Below, in pieces: positions 14,502 to 22,608 of a DNA stretch of 64,000 nucleotides. Every line of letters begins with the position of its first letter. Within the stretch, counting starts at the first letter, position 1. The DNA is taken from assembly GCA_905234235.1 (NCBI GenBank), contig CAJOHN010000005.1:1-64000 (forward strand), written 5' to 3'. Source of the stretch: an uncultured Selenomonadaceae bacterium (GTDB lineage Bacteria > Bacillota > Negativicutes > Selenomonadales > Selenomonadaceae). A program made the translations under genes and the position numbers. The notes under the pieces were generated by a model, which was not told the origin of the DNA, ran no database searches, and saw only the letters and a program-made list of their open reading frames with translations.

Positions 14502-17063
14502 TCATGATGATGTAACGTCTAATAAATTCTTACCACCACTTAACAACCCTACCCGATTTATCCGCGCAGGTTCCATGTCGGCGGGGAAGTCAAATCGTTC
14601 ACGTAATACCCGCAAAACCTCGCTCGGCTTCAAACTCCCGTCGGGGAAAATTCTTATACTTAACTTTGTCAATAGCTCGCCACCCACTAATTCAACCGTC
14701 ACGGGCTCGGCGAGATATTTTTTTACTTCTATCTCCCGCGTCTTCTTCGGCGTCACCCGCGTAAACCATATTTCCGACGTCCCATTAAATTTATCTACGC
14801 TCATCTGCGCGGCGGCATATACTTCAGCGTCGAAGGGTAGCCGCACTTCATACCGCGATAAATCTACCAGCGACATCACAGGGCGGCTCTTGCCACGTAA
14901 CCTTTTTAATCGGCGCAACTCCGCGCCCTTAGGTAACTGTACGCTCAATCGCTTGGCTATGTCAAATTCACTAAGCGGCGTCGTCAGTTCAAAGTCCATG
15001 TATTCACAATCGCTCGTCACTCCTACCGCTAACGCCGTCGCAAAAGATATTTTCATGTGCGGATTAAAGCCCGCGCTCCACGCTATCGGTAACTTCGCCC
15101 GTAACATCGCCCGCATAAATACGTTCATATAGTCCAAGTGGCTTAGGGCAGTCAATTCGGAGCCCTTCCTTATCTGCGCTCGGTACTTTGTAGGGGTCAG
15201 GGGACGGGGTTTAGGGGTTAGGGTTTCGGGATTAGGGGTTAGGGGGCGGGGTTTAGGGGTCAGGGATTTTTCGTTGGCATAATCAATCACTTTTGCGCCT
15301 AAATTCATGCATACTCCACAACCCGTACACCTGCCGCGCCGACAATCACCCGTCAATTCCCCTACTTGCGATTTCTCCCATTCCTTTATTAAAAAACTCT
15401 TGTCCACCCCTGGCGAGATATGCTCCCATGCTAACGCCTCCCAATTGTCGCGCGTTCGTTCGTTATATTCTTCCGGCTTTATCTCACATTCCTTAAACGC
15501 CATAGCCCATACTTCCGCCTTGAAATGTTCGCTCCAACCGTCAAACTTAGCTCCATGCCTCCACGCAACCTCAATCACTTTGGATAATCTTCTGTCGCCG
15601 CGCGCCAAGACCCCTTCCAATGCCGATAACTTAGCGTTGTGATAGTTGTATGTGATATTCTTATTGATAATGATACTCTTTAACAACTGTTGCCGACGTT
15701 CAAATTCCCCTACGCTTATCTGACCGTACCATTGAAACGCCGTCCACGCCTTCGGTACAAAACAACTCACGCTGATTGTCACCTTCACCCCGCGCTTTAA
15801 TCCCGCCACCTTATTTGCCAATGCCGCTATCCCCGCTATGTCCGCGTCCGTCTCCGTCGGTAATCCTATCATGAAATATAACTTCACCGCACGCCAACCC
15901 TTATCGAACGCCGCTCCACACGCCTCTAATAAATTCTCCTCCGTGACATTTTTATTTATCACGTCACGCAGGCGTTGCGTACCCGCCTCAGGCGCAAATG
16001 TCAACCCGCTTTTTCGGACGGTTTGCACTCGTTCCGCTAATCCTATCGAGAAACTGTCTACCCGTAAACTCGGTAGCGATATGCTTACCCGCTCATTCCG
16101 AAAATCTTCCTGTAGGTCGTCTATCAATCGGCTCAGGCACGAATAATCAGCACTGCTTAGCGAAGTCAATGATATTTCGGCCCAGCCGCTACTGTCTATC
16201 AATCGCCGCGCTATCTTACGTAATGTCTCAGCCCTACGCTCACGCACCGGGCGGTATGTCATTCCTGCTTGGCAAAACCGACAACCTCGACTGCAACCCC
16301 TAAATATTTCCAACATCGCCCTATCATGGATTATCTCCATAAACGGCACCACAGGCTTCCCGACCGTCGCCGTCCCGTCAAAGTCCTTTACCACCCGCTT
16401 CATCACCCGCGTAGGCGCATTCTCCGATATTTTTAACCCTAAAAACCGCTCGCCAGAATACTTCGGCTCGTAAAAACGCGGTACGTATATTCCCTTAATT
16501 GTTATTAATCTTTTTAATAAGCCAACTCGCCCACCAACCTTGCCATTAGCACGCCAAGAGATAAATTCGTCGACCACTTCATTAAAGACTTCCTCCGCCT
16601 CCCCGATTATGAAAAAGTCGAAGAAGTCAGCCATCGGCTCCACATTGTACACGCCCGCACCACCGCCTATTATCAACGGCTCATCTTCTGCGCGGTCGAT
16701 AGCTCTTAAACTTATACCCGCCATATCCAACATGCTTAGCACGTTCGTATATATCATTTCGTATTGTAGCGAAAAACCTACCATGTCAAACTGCCGTAAA
16801 GGTCGCTTGCTCTCGAGGGCGTACAGCGGCTTTATCACTTCCTCCGCGTCCGGCCATACTGCGTAGGCTCGTTCACATAACGTATCTGCGCGGCTATTCA
16901 GTATCGAGTACAATATCGCCAAGCCTAAATTCGACATTCCGACTTCGTAGACATCCGGCAACGCTAACGCTATCCGGCACGACATTTTATCAAATTCCTT
17001 TGCTACGCTGTTAAATTCGCCGCCCATGTATCTGGCTGGCTTCATCAATTCGTTTATGTTCAT
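14502..17063 (-). CDS. B12-binding radical SAM protein fused to DUF2344
   Basis: The protein of about 853 residues combines a TIGR03960-type B12-binding/radical SAM module (VYEVGMSNLG early, Fe-S ligands CSRGCRFC near residue 260, terminal CTGCGVC near 595) with a C-terminal DUF2344 domain starting around YRAQIRKGSELTALSHLDY. Between them is a proline-rich repeat of LTPKPRP/LTPNPE units encoded by GGGGTTTAGG-type repeat DNA (15187-15270). The function is unknown; the fused pair is common in Firmicutes. I start at ATG 17063, behind GGTGATGACG; ATGs at 17069 and 17075 are alternatives. It overlaps or abuts the rodA stop. Confidence 0.85.
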   Translation of the reverse strand: MNINELMKPARYMGGEFNSVAKEFDKMSCRIALALPDVYEVGMSNLGLAILYSILNSRADTLCERAYAVWPDAEEVIKPLYALESKRPLRQFDMVGFSLQYEMIYTNVLSMLDMAGISLRAIDRAEDEPLIIGGGAGVYNVEPMADFFDFFIIGEAEEVFNEVVDEFISWRANGKVGGRVGLLKRLITIKGIYVPRFYEPKYSGERFLGLKISENAPTRVMKRVVKDFDGTATVGKPVVPFMEIIHDRAMLEIFRGCSRGCRFCQAGMTYRPVRERRAETLRKIARRLIDSSGWAEISLTSLSSADYSCLSRLIDDLQEDFRNERVSISLPSLRVDSFSIGLAERVQTVRKSGLTFAPEAGTQRLRDVINKNVTEENLLEACGAAFDKGWRAVKLYFMIGLPTETDADIAGIAALANKVAGLKRGVKVTISVSCFVPKAWTAFQWYGQISVGEFERRQQLLKSIIINKNITYNYHNAKLSALEGVLARGDRRLSKVIEVAWRHGAKFDGWSEHFKAEVWAMAFKECEIKPEEYNERTRDNWEALAWEHISPGVDKSFLIKEWEKSQVGELTGDCRRGRCTGCGVCMNLGAKVIDYANEKSLTPKPRPLTPNPETLTPKPRPLTPTKYRAQIRKGSELTALSHLDYMNVFMRAMLRAKLPIAWSAGFNPHMKISFATALAVGVTSDCEYMDFELTTPLSEFDIAKRLSVQLPKGAELRRLKRLRGKSRPVMSLVDLSRYEVRLPFDAEVYAAAQMSVDKFNGTSEIWFTRVTPKKTREIEVKKYLAEPVTVELVGGELLTKLSIRIFPDGSLKPSEVLRVLRERFDFPADMEPARINRVGLLSGGKNLLDVTSS
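15187..15270. repeat. In-frame GGGGTTAGGG repeat inside the radical SAM-DUF2344 gene, copy 3
   Basis: About 84 bp of alternating GGGGTCAGGG, GGGGTTTAGG and GGGGTTAGGG words of the same kind as the intergenic copies. It keeps the reading frame and encodes a TP-rich linker between two domains. Confidence 0.75.
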
Positions 17064-17068
17064 CGTCA

Positions 17069-18241
17069 TCACCATAAAAATTTTTGCCTGTGTAAGTTTA
17101 TGTTTAGTAAAATCGCTATCGCTAGTATGTTCGTCGTCAAAGAGCTTATCCCATAACTCATCAGCGGCAACGGGATTCCAGTAACCGGCATTATCCCCGT
17201 CGTCATCCCGACATTAACCAGCACGTGAAACGCTATCATCGACGTTATACCCACCGCTAACAGCCGCCCGAAGACGTCTGCCGCCTCCCGCGCTATTGTT
17301 ATCCCGCGCCATAACACGATTAAATATAACAGCAACAACCCCACCGCCCCGATAAAGCCTAGTTCCTCACCGACTACCGCAAAGATAAAATCAGTGTGAT
17401 TCTCGGGTAGGAAATTTAATTGGCTCTGCGTACCGCCGAATAACCCCTTGCCATATAAAAGCCCTGAACCTATCGCTATCTTCGATTGGATTATGTGGTA
17501 GCCGCTACCTAACGGGTCAACGTTCGGGTCGAGAAATACCATTATCCTCATCTTTTGATAATCCTTTAAAAATTGCCACAACACCGGCATTAACGCTACC
17601 CCCACGCAGACTATCACCGTAAACAAACGCCACGGCATCCCGCACGCTATCACCATTCCGAAAAATATCGCCATAAATACTAGCGACGTCCCTAAGTCGG
17701 GTTGCTTCAATACCAATATAAACGGCAACCCCACGTACAGCGCGATTGGCAACAGGTCTTGCAACGTGTTCAATCGCCCCATCCGCTCCTCCAATACCGC
17801 CGCCATGCAGATTATCATTATCAATTTCGAGAACTCCGACGGTTGCAGGCTGATAAACCCTATCTGTATCCAACGTTGTGCGCCTAACGCCGCGTGCCCA
17901 AATAACATTACCGCTATTAACATTATTAAATTGAATATGTATAATTTCTTGCAGTGCTGACTTAAGCCCCGATAATCAAAGTTCATGAATATTATCGCGA
18001 TTACACCGTTCACTACCGCGAATATCGCTTGCCGCTGGACAAACCAAAATCGCTCCTCGTGCGGCGTGTTTATGTGCGTCGCGCTCGATATTATCACTAT
18101 CCCGTATATCACTATCGCTATCGCCGCTATCAACAACCAGAAGTCTATGCGCCGTAGTATCCTCTTGCTCTCCGCTGTTAGTATTGCCAATTTCTTCACC
18201 TCTATTAGCCATTTCGCATTCCTCTTAGATTTTCCTGCCAT
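17069..18241 (-). CDS. rodA: Rod-shape SEDS glycosyltransferase RodA
   Basis: The 390-residue SEDS protein has ten or so membrane helices and the family signatures LQPSEFSKL, KQPDLGTSLVF, GKGLFGGTQSQLNFLPENHTDFIFAVVGEE and the closing MSYGISSLTTN. RodA polymerises lipid II into glycan strands of the side wall with a class b PBP. PENHTDFIFAV favours RodA over FtsW. The ATG at 18241 lacks an obvious RBS; a TTG at 18190 behind GAGGTGAAG could be the real start, which would only shorten a basic N-terminal tail. Confidence 0.9.
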   Translation of the reverse strand: MAGKSKRNAKWLIEVKKLAILTAESKRILRRIDFWLLIAAIAIVIYGIVIISSATHINTPHEERFWFVQRQAIFAVVNGVIAIIFMNFDYRGLSQHCKKLYIFNLIMLIAVMLFGHAALGAQRWIQIGFISLQPSEFSKLIMIICMAAVLEERMGRLNTLQDLLPIALYVGLPFILVLKQPDLGTSLVFMAIFFGMVIACGMPWRLFTVIVCVGVALMPVLWQFLKDYQKMRIMVFLDPNVDPLGSGYHIIQSKIAIGSGLLYGKGLFGGTQSQLNFLPENHTDFIFAVVGEELGFIGAVGLLLLYLIVLWRGITIAREAADVFGRLLAVGITSMIAFHVLVNVGMTTGIMPVTGIPLPLMSYGISSLTTNILAIAILLNINLHRQKFLW

Positions 18242-18269
18242 TGATACTCATGATATTTTTTGGTATAAT
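18241..18269 (+). promoter_or_regulatory. Promoter of the tyrS-dnaB operon
   Basis: TTGATA (18241-18246), 17-nt spacer, TATAAT (18264-18269), 24 nt before the tyrS start. There is no space for a T-box leader. Confidence 0.65.
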
Positions 18270-18293
18270 AAATAAAAAAAGGAGGCTTCCACA

Positions 18294-19499
18294 TTGCAAA
18301 ACGTATTCGATACCCTAGCCGAACGCGGCTTCATCGCTCAATGCACCGACCCAGATGAAGTCCGTAACCTACTCGGCTCAACCCAAGTAACTTTCTATAT
18401 CGGCTTCGACCCTACCGCTGATAGCCTACACGCAGGACATTTCATCGCGCTTATGGTTATGGCTCACCTCCAACGCGCGGGGCACCGTCCTATCGCTTTA
18501 GTCGGCGGCGGCACCGGCACTATCGGCGACCCTTCAGGGCGTTCTGACCTTAGAAAAGTCCTCTCCGACGACATCATCATTCATAATTGCGAACAGTTCA
18601 AAAAACAAATCGCACGCTTTATTGATTTTAGTAACGGCAGGGCTCTCATGGTTAATAACGGCGACTGGCTCCGTCAGCTCGGCTATATCGATTTGCTCCG
18701 CGAGGTCGGCTCCCATTTTACTGTTAATCGCATGCTCGCCGCTGAATGTTATAAGCAACGTTGGGATAAGGGCTTAACCTTCCTCGAATTCAATTATATG
18801 CTTATGCAGGCTTACGACTTTTATAAATTGAATAATGATTATAATTGCATACTCCAGTGCGGCGGCGATGACCAGTGGTCTAATATTATCGCGGGCGTCG
18901 AACTCACAAGGCGTAAAACCGGTAGGGCGGCTTTTGGCTTAACCAATAAATTATTATTAAAATCCGACGGCTCTAAAATGGGTAAGACTGCGGGCGGGGC
19001 ACTCTGGTTAGACGCTGATAAAGTCTCCCCTTTCGATTTCTACCAGTATTGGCGCAATGTCGATGACGCCGACGTTAAAACCTGCCTCTCTCTGCTTACT
19101 TTTATCCCGATGGACGAGGTTAATAGGCTCAGTACGTTGGAAGGCGCGGCTATTAACGAGGCTAAGCAAACCCTCGCTTACGAAGTCACTAAGCTGGTTC
19201 ACGGGGAGGACGCCGCTAATCAAGCACACCTCGCCGCTCTCAAAATCTTTTCCCTGCAGGACGTTGATAATATCCCGCCAATTCTTATTGACGCTAATAA
19301 TAAAAAATTAATTGATGTTCTCTTCTATGCTAAGATTATCAGTTCAAAGTCCGAAGGGCGCAGGCTTATATCCCAGAACGGGCTCACCCTTAACGATAAT
19401 AAAATCGCCGACGTCGATTACGTTCTTAATGATAACGACTTCCCCGCCGTCATCAAAATCGGTAAGAAAAAATTCTTCAAGGTGATTGCCGATGTTTAA
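18294..19499 (+). CDS. tyrS: Tyrosyl-tRNA synthetase
   Basis: The 401-residue class I synthetase has the HIGH-type motif HAGH (PTADSLHAGHFIAL), the tyrosine pocket (YMLMQAYDF; QCGGDDQWSNI), the KMSKS-type loop SKMGKT and a C-terminal S4 RNA-binding domain (SEGRRLISQNGLTLND). It charges tRNA-Tyr in the cytoplasm. Start TTG at 18294 after AAAGGAGG. First gene of a tight plus-strand operon; it overlaps the next gene by 8 nt. Confidence 0.96.
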   Translation: MQNVFDTLAERGFIAQCTDPDEVRNLLGSTQVTFYIGFDPTADSLHAGHFIALMVMAHLQRAGHRPIALVGGGTGTIGDPSGRSDLRKVLSDDIIIHNCEQFKKQIARFIDFSNGRALMVNNGDWLRQLGYIDLLREVGSHFTVNRMLAAECYKQRWDKGLTFLEFNYMLMQAYDFYKLNNDYNCILQCGGDDQWSNIIAGVELTRRKTGRAAFGLTNKLLLKSDGSKMGKTAGGALWLDADKVSPFDFYQYWRNVDDADVKTCLSLLTFIPMDEVNRLSTLEGAAINEAKQTLAYEVTKLVHGEDAANQAHLAALKIFSLQDVDNIPPILIDANNKKLIDVLFYAKIISSKSEGRRLISQNGLTLNDNKIADVDYVLNDNDFPAVIKIGKKKFFKVIADV

Positions 19500-20049
19500 A
19501 CAACTGTGTTTGGCTTCTTTATTATTCATGAATTCCGCGCAGGCTCACAATATCGAGGACGCGGTACAATGGGCTATTAATATTGCCAACGACGACTCGC
19601 ACGGCTATTCTCAAGGTGCTCAGAATGCTACCCAGTGGCGGCCTTACACCGGTTCCCGCGAATCCCCTGATTTTGATTGTTCTTCTTTTATTTATCACGC
19701 TCTTCATCATGCGGGCTTCCCTGTCATTGAGAATTGGCATAAGAATCCCGAATATATGCGCCGTTATAATGGTAAGCAGTACTCCGGCGACGCTGATACT
19801 CTCTGGGCGGATTTGGGGCATGGTTGGGTTAAATACGCCTGGGGCGAAGTCGCATTGCAACGCGGTGATATTCTCTGCGCTCCTCAACGCCACGTCGCTT
19901 TTTATATTGGTAATGGTATGACGGTCGAGGCTCGCGGCGTCAATAATCCTAAGGGCGGCTCTTACGACACGGGCGACCAAGCCGGCGAGATTGATTTTTA
20001 TCCCGCTTTCAATCGCGCTTGGACCGAAGTTTACAGATACGGAGGTTAA
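19492..20049 (+). CDS. Secreted NlpC/P60-type peptidase
   Basis: The 185-residue protein has a signal peptide ending NSAQA, and an NlpC/P60-like papain fold with the nucleophile in DFDCSSFIYHALHHAGF, a candidate His in RGDILCAPQRHVAFYIG and a polar residue after it. Such enzymes cut D-Glu-mDAP or related bonds in peptidoglycan. Start ATG 19492 with AAGGTGATT, inside the end of tyrS. The link to tyrS, yebC and ruv genes is positional only. Confidence 0.8.
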   Translation: MFKQLCLASLLFMNSAQAHNIEDAVQWAINIANDDSHGYSQGAQNATQWRPYTGSRESPDFDCSSFIYHALHHAGFPVIENWHKNPEYMRRYNGKQYSGDADTLWADLGHGWVKYAWGEVALQRGDILCAPQRHVAFYIGNGMTVEARGVNNPKGGSYDTGDQAGEIDFYPAFNRAWTEVYRYGG

Positions 20050-20052
20050 ATT

Positions 20053-20772
20053 ATGTCAGGACATTCTAAATGGGCTACTATTAAACGTAAAAAAGGAGCC
20101 AACGACGCCATACGCGGCGCGCTGACTACCAAAATCAGTCGCGAGATAACTATCGCAGTAAAAATGGGCGGCGCAGACCCGACTGGTAATATGCGTCTGA
20201 AACTCGCGCTCAGTAAGGCTAAGGCTAACAACGTCACGAAGGATAACATTAACCGCGCTATCCAAAAGGGCTTGGGCGCGTCCGACACTTCCAATTACGA
20301 GGAAATCACTTACGAAGGCTACGGCGTTGCGGGCGTCGCAATTATGCTCGATATTCTTACCGATAACCGCAATCGTACTGCCGCTAATATCCGCCACATA
20401 TTCAGCAAACACGGCGGCAACTTGGGCGAGAATGGTTGCGTCGCTTGGATGTTCCATAAAAAAGCCGTCTTCACCGTCGATAAGGATAATTTCGATGATG
20501 AGGATATGTTAATGGAATTGGCGATGGACGCGGGCGCGGAGGATTTTGAATCGGAAGATGATTCGTTCGTTATAACCGCAGACCCTGCCGACTTTAACGC
20601 TATCGAACAGGCTCTCGCCGATAAGGGCATTCCCGCTAATGCTGAAATTACTCAAGTCCCAGATACCACCGTCACCCTGAACGACGTTGACGCTGAAAAG
20701 TTACAAAAATTATTAGACGCGTTGGAAGAAGATGATGACGTCCAGAACGTCTACGGTAATTACGAATGTTAG
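20053..20772 (+). CDS. yebC: YebC/PmpR-family protein
   Basis: The 239-residue protein starts MSGHSKWATIKRKKGANDA and carries the three-domain YebC layout (ENGCVAWMFHKKAVF in the middle, acidic C-terminal DVDAEKLQKLLDALEEDDDVQNVYGN). Members have been described as transcription factors and, more recently, as translation factors easing ribosome stalls at proline runs. RBS ACGGAGG. It precedes ruvC, the usual order in many bacteria. Confidence 0.95.
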   Translation: MSGHSKWATIKRKKGANDAIRGALTTKISREITIAVKMGGADPTGNMRLKLALSKAKANNVTKDNINRAIQKGLGASDTSNYEEITYEGYGVAGVAIMLDILTDNRNRTAANIRHIFSKHGGNLGENGCVAWMFHKKAVFTVDKDNFDDEDMLMELAMDAGAEDFESEDDSFVITADPADFNAIEQALADKGIPANAEITQVPDTTVTLNDVDAEKLQKLLDALEEDDDVQNVYGNYEC

Positions 20773-21236
20773 CACTCGGCGTTGACCCGGGACATGCCAT
20801 TTGCGGTTTCGGCTTCGTTAATTCAAAACTCCAGCCCCTCGATTTCGGCGTCATCACCACCAATCCTAAAGCCCGCCTACAAGATAGGTTACTTAAAATC
20901 TTCTCCGAACTCGATAGCCTCATTAAAAAGTACCAGCCCGATGTCTTAGGCGTCGAAAAGTTATTCTTCGGGCGTAATACTACTACCGCCTTAGCCGTCG
21001 CCCACGCCAGAGGTATCATCCTCCTCGCCGCCGCTATTAATAACCTCAACACCTTCGAGATTTCACCTAATGAAGTCAAATGCGCAGTCACCGGTTACGG
21101 GCACGCCAATAAAGCCCAAGTCACTTTCATGGTTACCAATATCTTGAAATTAAAACAGCCGCCACGCCCCGATGACGCCGCGGACGCTTTGGCTGTCGCT
21201 ATCTCTACCCTTAACTCGCGAGGTTCCTATTTATGA
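20766..21236 (+). CDS. ruvC: Holliday junction resolvase RuvC
   Basis: The 156-residue endonuclease has the four acidic active-site residues in LGVDPGHAICGFGF (Asp7), VLGVEKLFF and the C-terminal DDAADALAVAI pair. It cuts Holliday junctions symmetrically in the RuvABC complex. Overlaps yebC by 7 nt and ruvA by 4 nt. Confidence 0.95.
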   Translation: MLALGVDPGHAICGFGFVNSKLQPLDFGVITTNPKARLQDRLLKIFSELDSLIKKYQPDVLGVEKLFFGRNTTTALAVAHARGIILLAAAINNLNTFEISPNEVKCAVTGYGHANKAQVTFMVTNILKLKQPPRPDDAADALAVAISTLNSRGSYL

Positions 21237-21805
21237 TTGCTTATCTACGCGGTACCGTTAAATTCCGCGATAAAGATTTCTGTATTCTCGACGTTAATGG
21301 GGTCGGTTATAAAGTTTTTCTCGATGAACAATCCCGCCAAAGTTTGCAACTTGATTCTCCAACCGAATTATTCATCCATTCAGCAGTTCGCCAGGACGCT
21401 ATTAATTTGTTTGGCTTTAAGGAGCGCACGACTCTTGAGCTCTTTGAATTGCTATTAAACGTTTCCGGTATTGGTACTAAGTCCGCGCTTGCTATCGTCT
21501 CTAAAATTTCAACGGAAGAATTTGCTCGCCTCGTCGCCGCCCAGGACATTAATGCTTTATCCCGCCTACCGGGTATCGGTAAAAAATCCGCCGAGAGAAT
21601 TTGCTTGGAACTTAAAGATAAAATCACAATCCCGATTAATTCTCAGTCCGCGCAGATTCAATCGTCAGTACAAGAAGAAGCGGCACAAGCTTTGGAGGCA
21701 TTGGGATATACGGCGTCGGAAATAACGTTCAAAGGAGCTCCGCCGAATTCCTCAACTGAACAGCTGATAAAATTCGCTCTGAAAAATTTAAATCGTTTTG
21801 CTTAA
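21233..21805 (+). CDS. ruvA: Holliday junction DNA helicase subunit RuvA
   Basis: The 190-residue protein has the OB-fold N-terminal domain, the helix-hairpin-helix pair (LLNVSGIGTKSALAIVS; LSRLPGIGKKSAERICLELKDK) and the C-terminal RuvB-binding domain (ALEALGYTASEI). RuvA tetramers hold the junction for the RuvB motor. ruvB, normally the next gene, is absent here; the following gene is DUF116, so ruvB must lie elsewhere. Confidence 0.95.
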   Translation: MIAYLRGTVKFRDKDFCILDVNGVGYKVFLDEQSRQSLQLDSPTELFIHSAVRQDAINLFGFKERTTLELFELLLNVSGIGTKSALAIVSKISTEEFARLVAAQDINALSRLPGIGKKSAERICLELKDKITIPINSQSAQIQSSVQEEAAQALEALGYTASEITFKGAPPNSSTEQLIKFALKNLNRFA

Positions 21806-21820
21806 GGCAGGTGACAATTT

Positions 21821-22588
21821 TTGTTACAAACATTGGAGGCGTTGCGCCCGAAAAAAAGATTATTTCTCGGCTTGCTGTTAGCGTCGGAGTTTTTTGTTGC
21901 GCTGGCACTTTACGGCATGTGGATAATCTGTTGTCCCGGCCTGGCGAATATTTTTGAATATCTGCCCGCGATAGTCGGCGCGTTGTTAATTTTTATCTCG
22001 ACGTTTTCATTTGGCGCGGTCTGCAATATGGTCTTAGCAATCAAAGGTTTGCCCACGCTGAAATTATTTCATCGATACAGCTTTGCGCTGATAAAATTTT
22101 TATTCCCTGTGGCAGTTCGTATCGGGAAAATTTTCGGCGTACGTCGTCGGCAGATTGAAGGATCTTTCGTAGCCGTCAGCAATTTGATTTTCATGAAGAG
22201 CGGCATTAAAGTCCCCGCCAATAGATTACTAGTGTTGAGCCCGCATTGTCTGCAACTGTCGAGTTGCCCACATAAAATTACTCGCGACCCTAATAATTGC
22301 AAACGTTGCGGCAAGTGCAATATCGCTGACTTGATGAATCTTGCCGACGAACTCGGCTTTACTTTTTTTGTAGCGACGGGCGGCACTTTGGCTCGGCAAG
22401 TCGTCAAAAAAAATCGCCCGCAAGCCGTCTTGGCTATCGCTTGTGAACGTGACTTGATGAGCGGCATTCAAGATGTTTATCCATTGCCGGCGGTCGGTGT
22501 GTTGAATATTCGTCCGAACGGTCCTTGCCATAATACTCGCGTCGATATGGATGAAGTTCGCCGAGTCCTTGCGCAGATTATCAAATAA
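21821..22588 (+). CDS. DUF116 membrane protein with cysteine motif
   Basis: The 255-residue protein has two N-terminal membrane helices, then the DUF116 (PF01976) soluble part with SPHCLQLSSCPHKI and CKRCGKCNIADL, a likely Fe-S or Zn site, followed by FVATGGTLARQV and VLAIACERDLMSGI. Family function is unknown; it is common in Negativicutes and Clostridia near ruv or queuosine genes. TTG start at 21821 with CAGGTGACA. Between ruvA and dnaB, cotranscribed. Confidence 0.85.
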   Translation: MLQTLEALRPKKRLFLGLLLASEFFVALALYGMWIICCPGLANIFEYLPAIVGALLIFISTFSFGAVCNMVLAIKGLPTLKLFHRYSFALIKFLFPVAVRIGKIFGVRRRQIEGSFVAVSNLIFMKSGIKVPANRLLVLSPHCLQLSSCPHKITRDPNNCKRCGKCNIADLMNLADELGFTFFVATGGTLARQVVKKNRPQAVLAIACERDLMSGIQDVYPLPAVGVLNIRPNGPCHNTRVDMDEVRRVLAQIIK

Positions 22589-22608
22589 AGAAGGGAAGCG
22601 GGAAGAAA

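Noticed and set aside
15187-15270. CRISPR-like or telomere-like array
   Set aside because: The units are short, degenerate heptamers and decamers without spacers; they are translated in frame.
18242-18293. T-box leader before tyrS
   Set aside because: The -10 box is 24 nt before the start codon, so no leader can fit.
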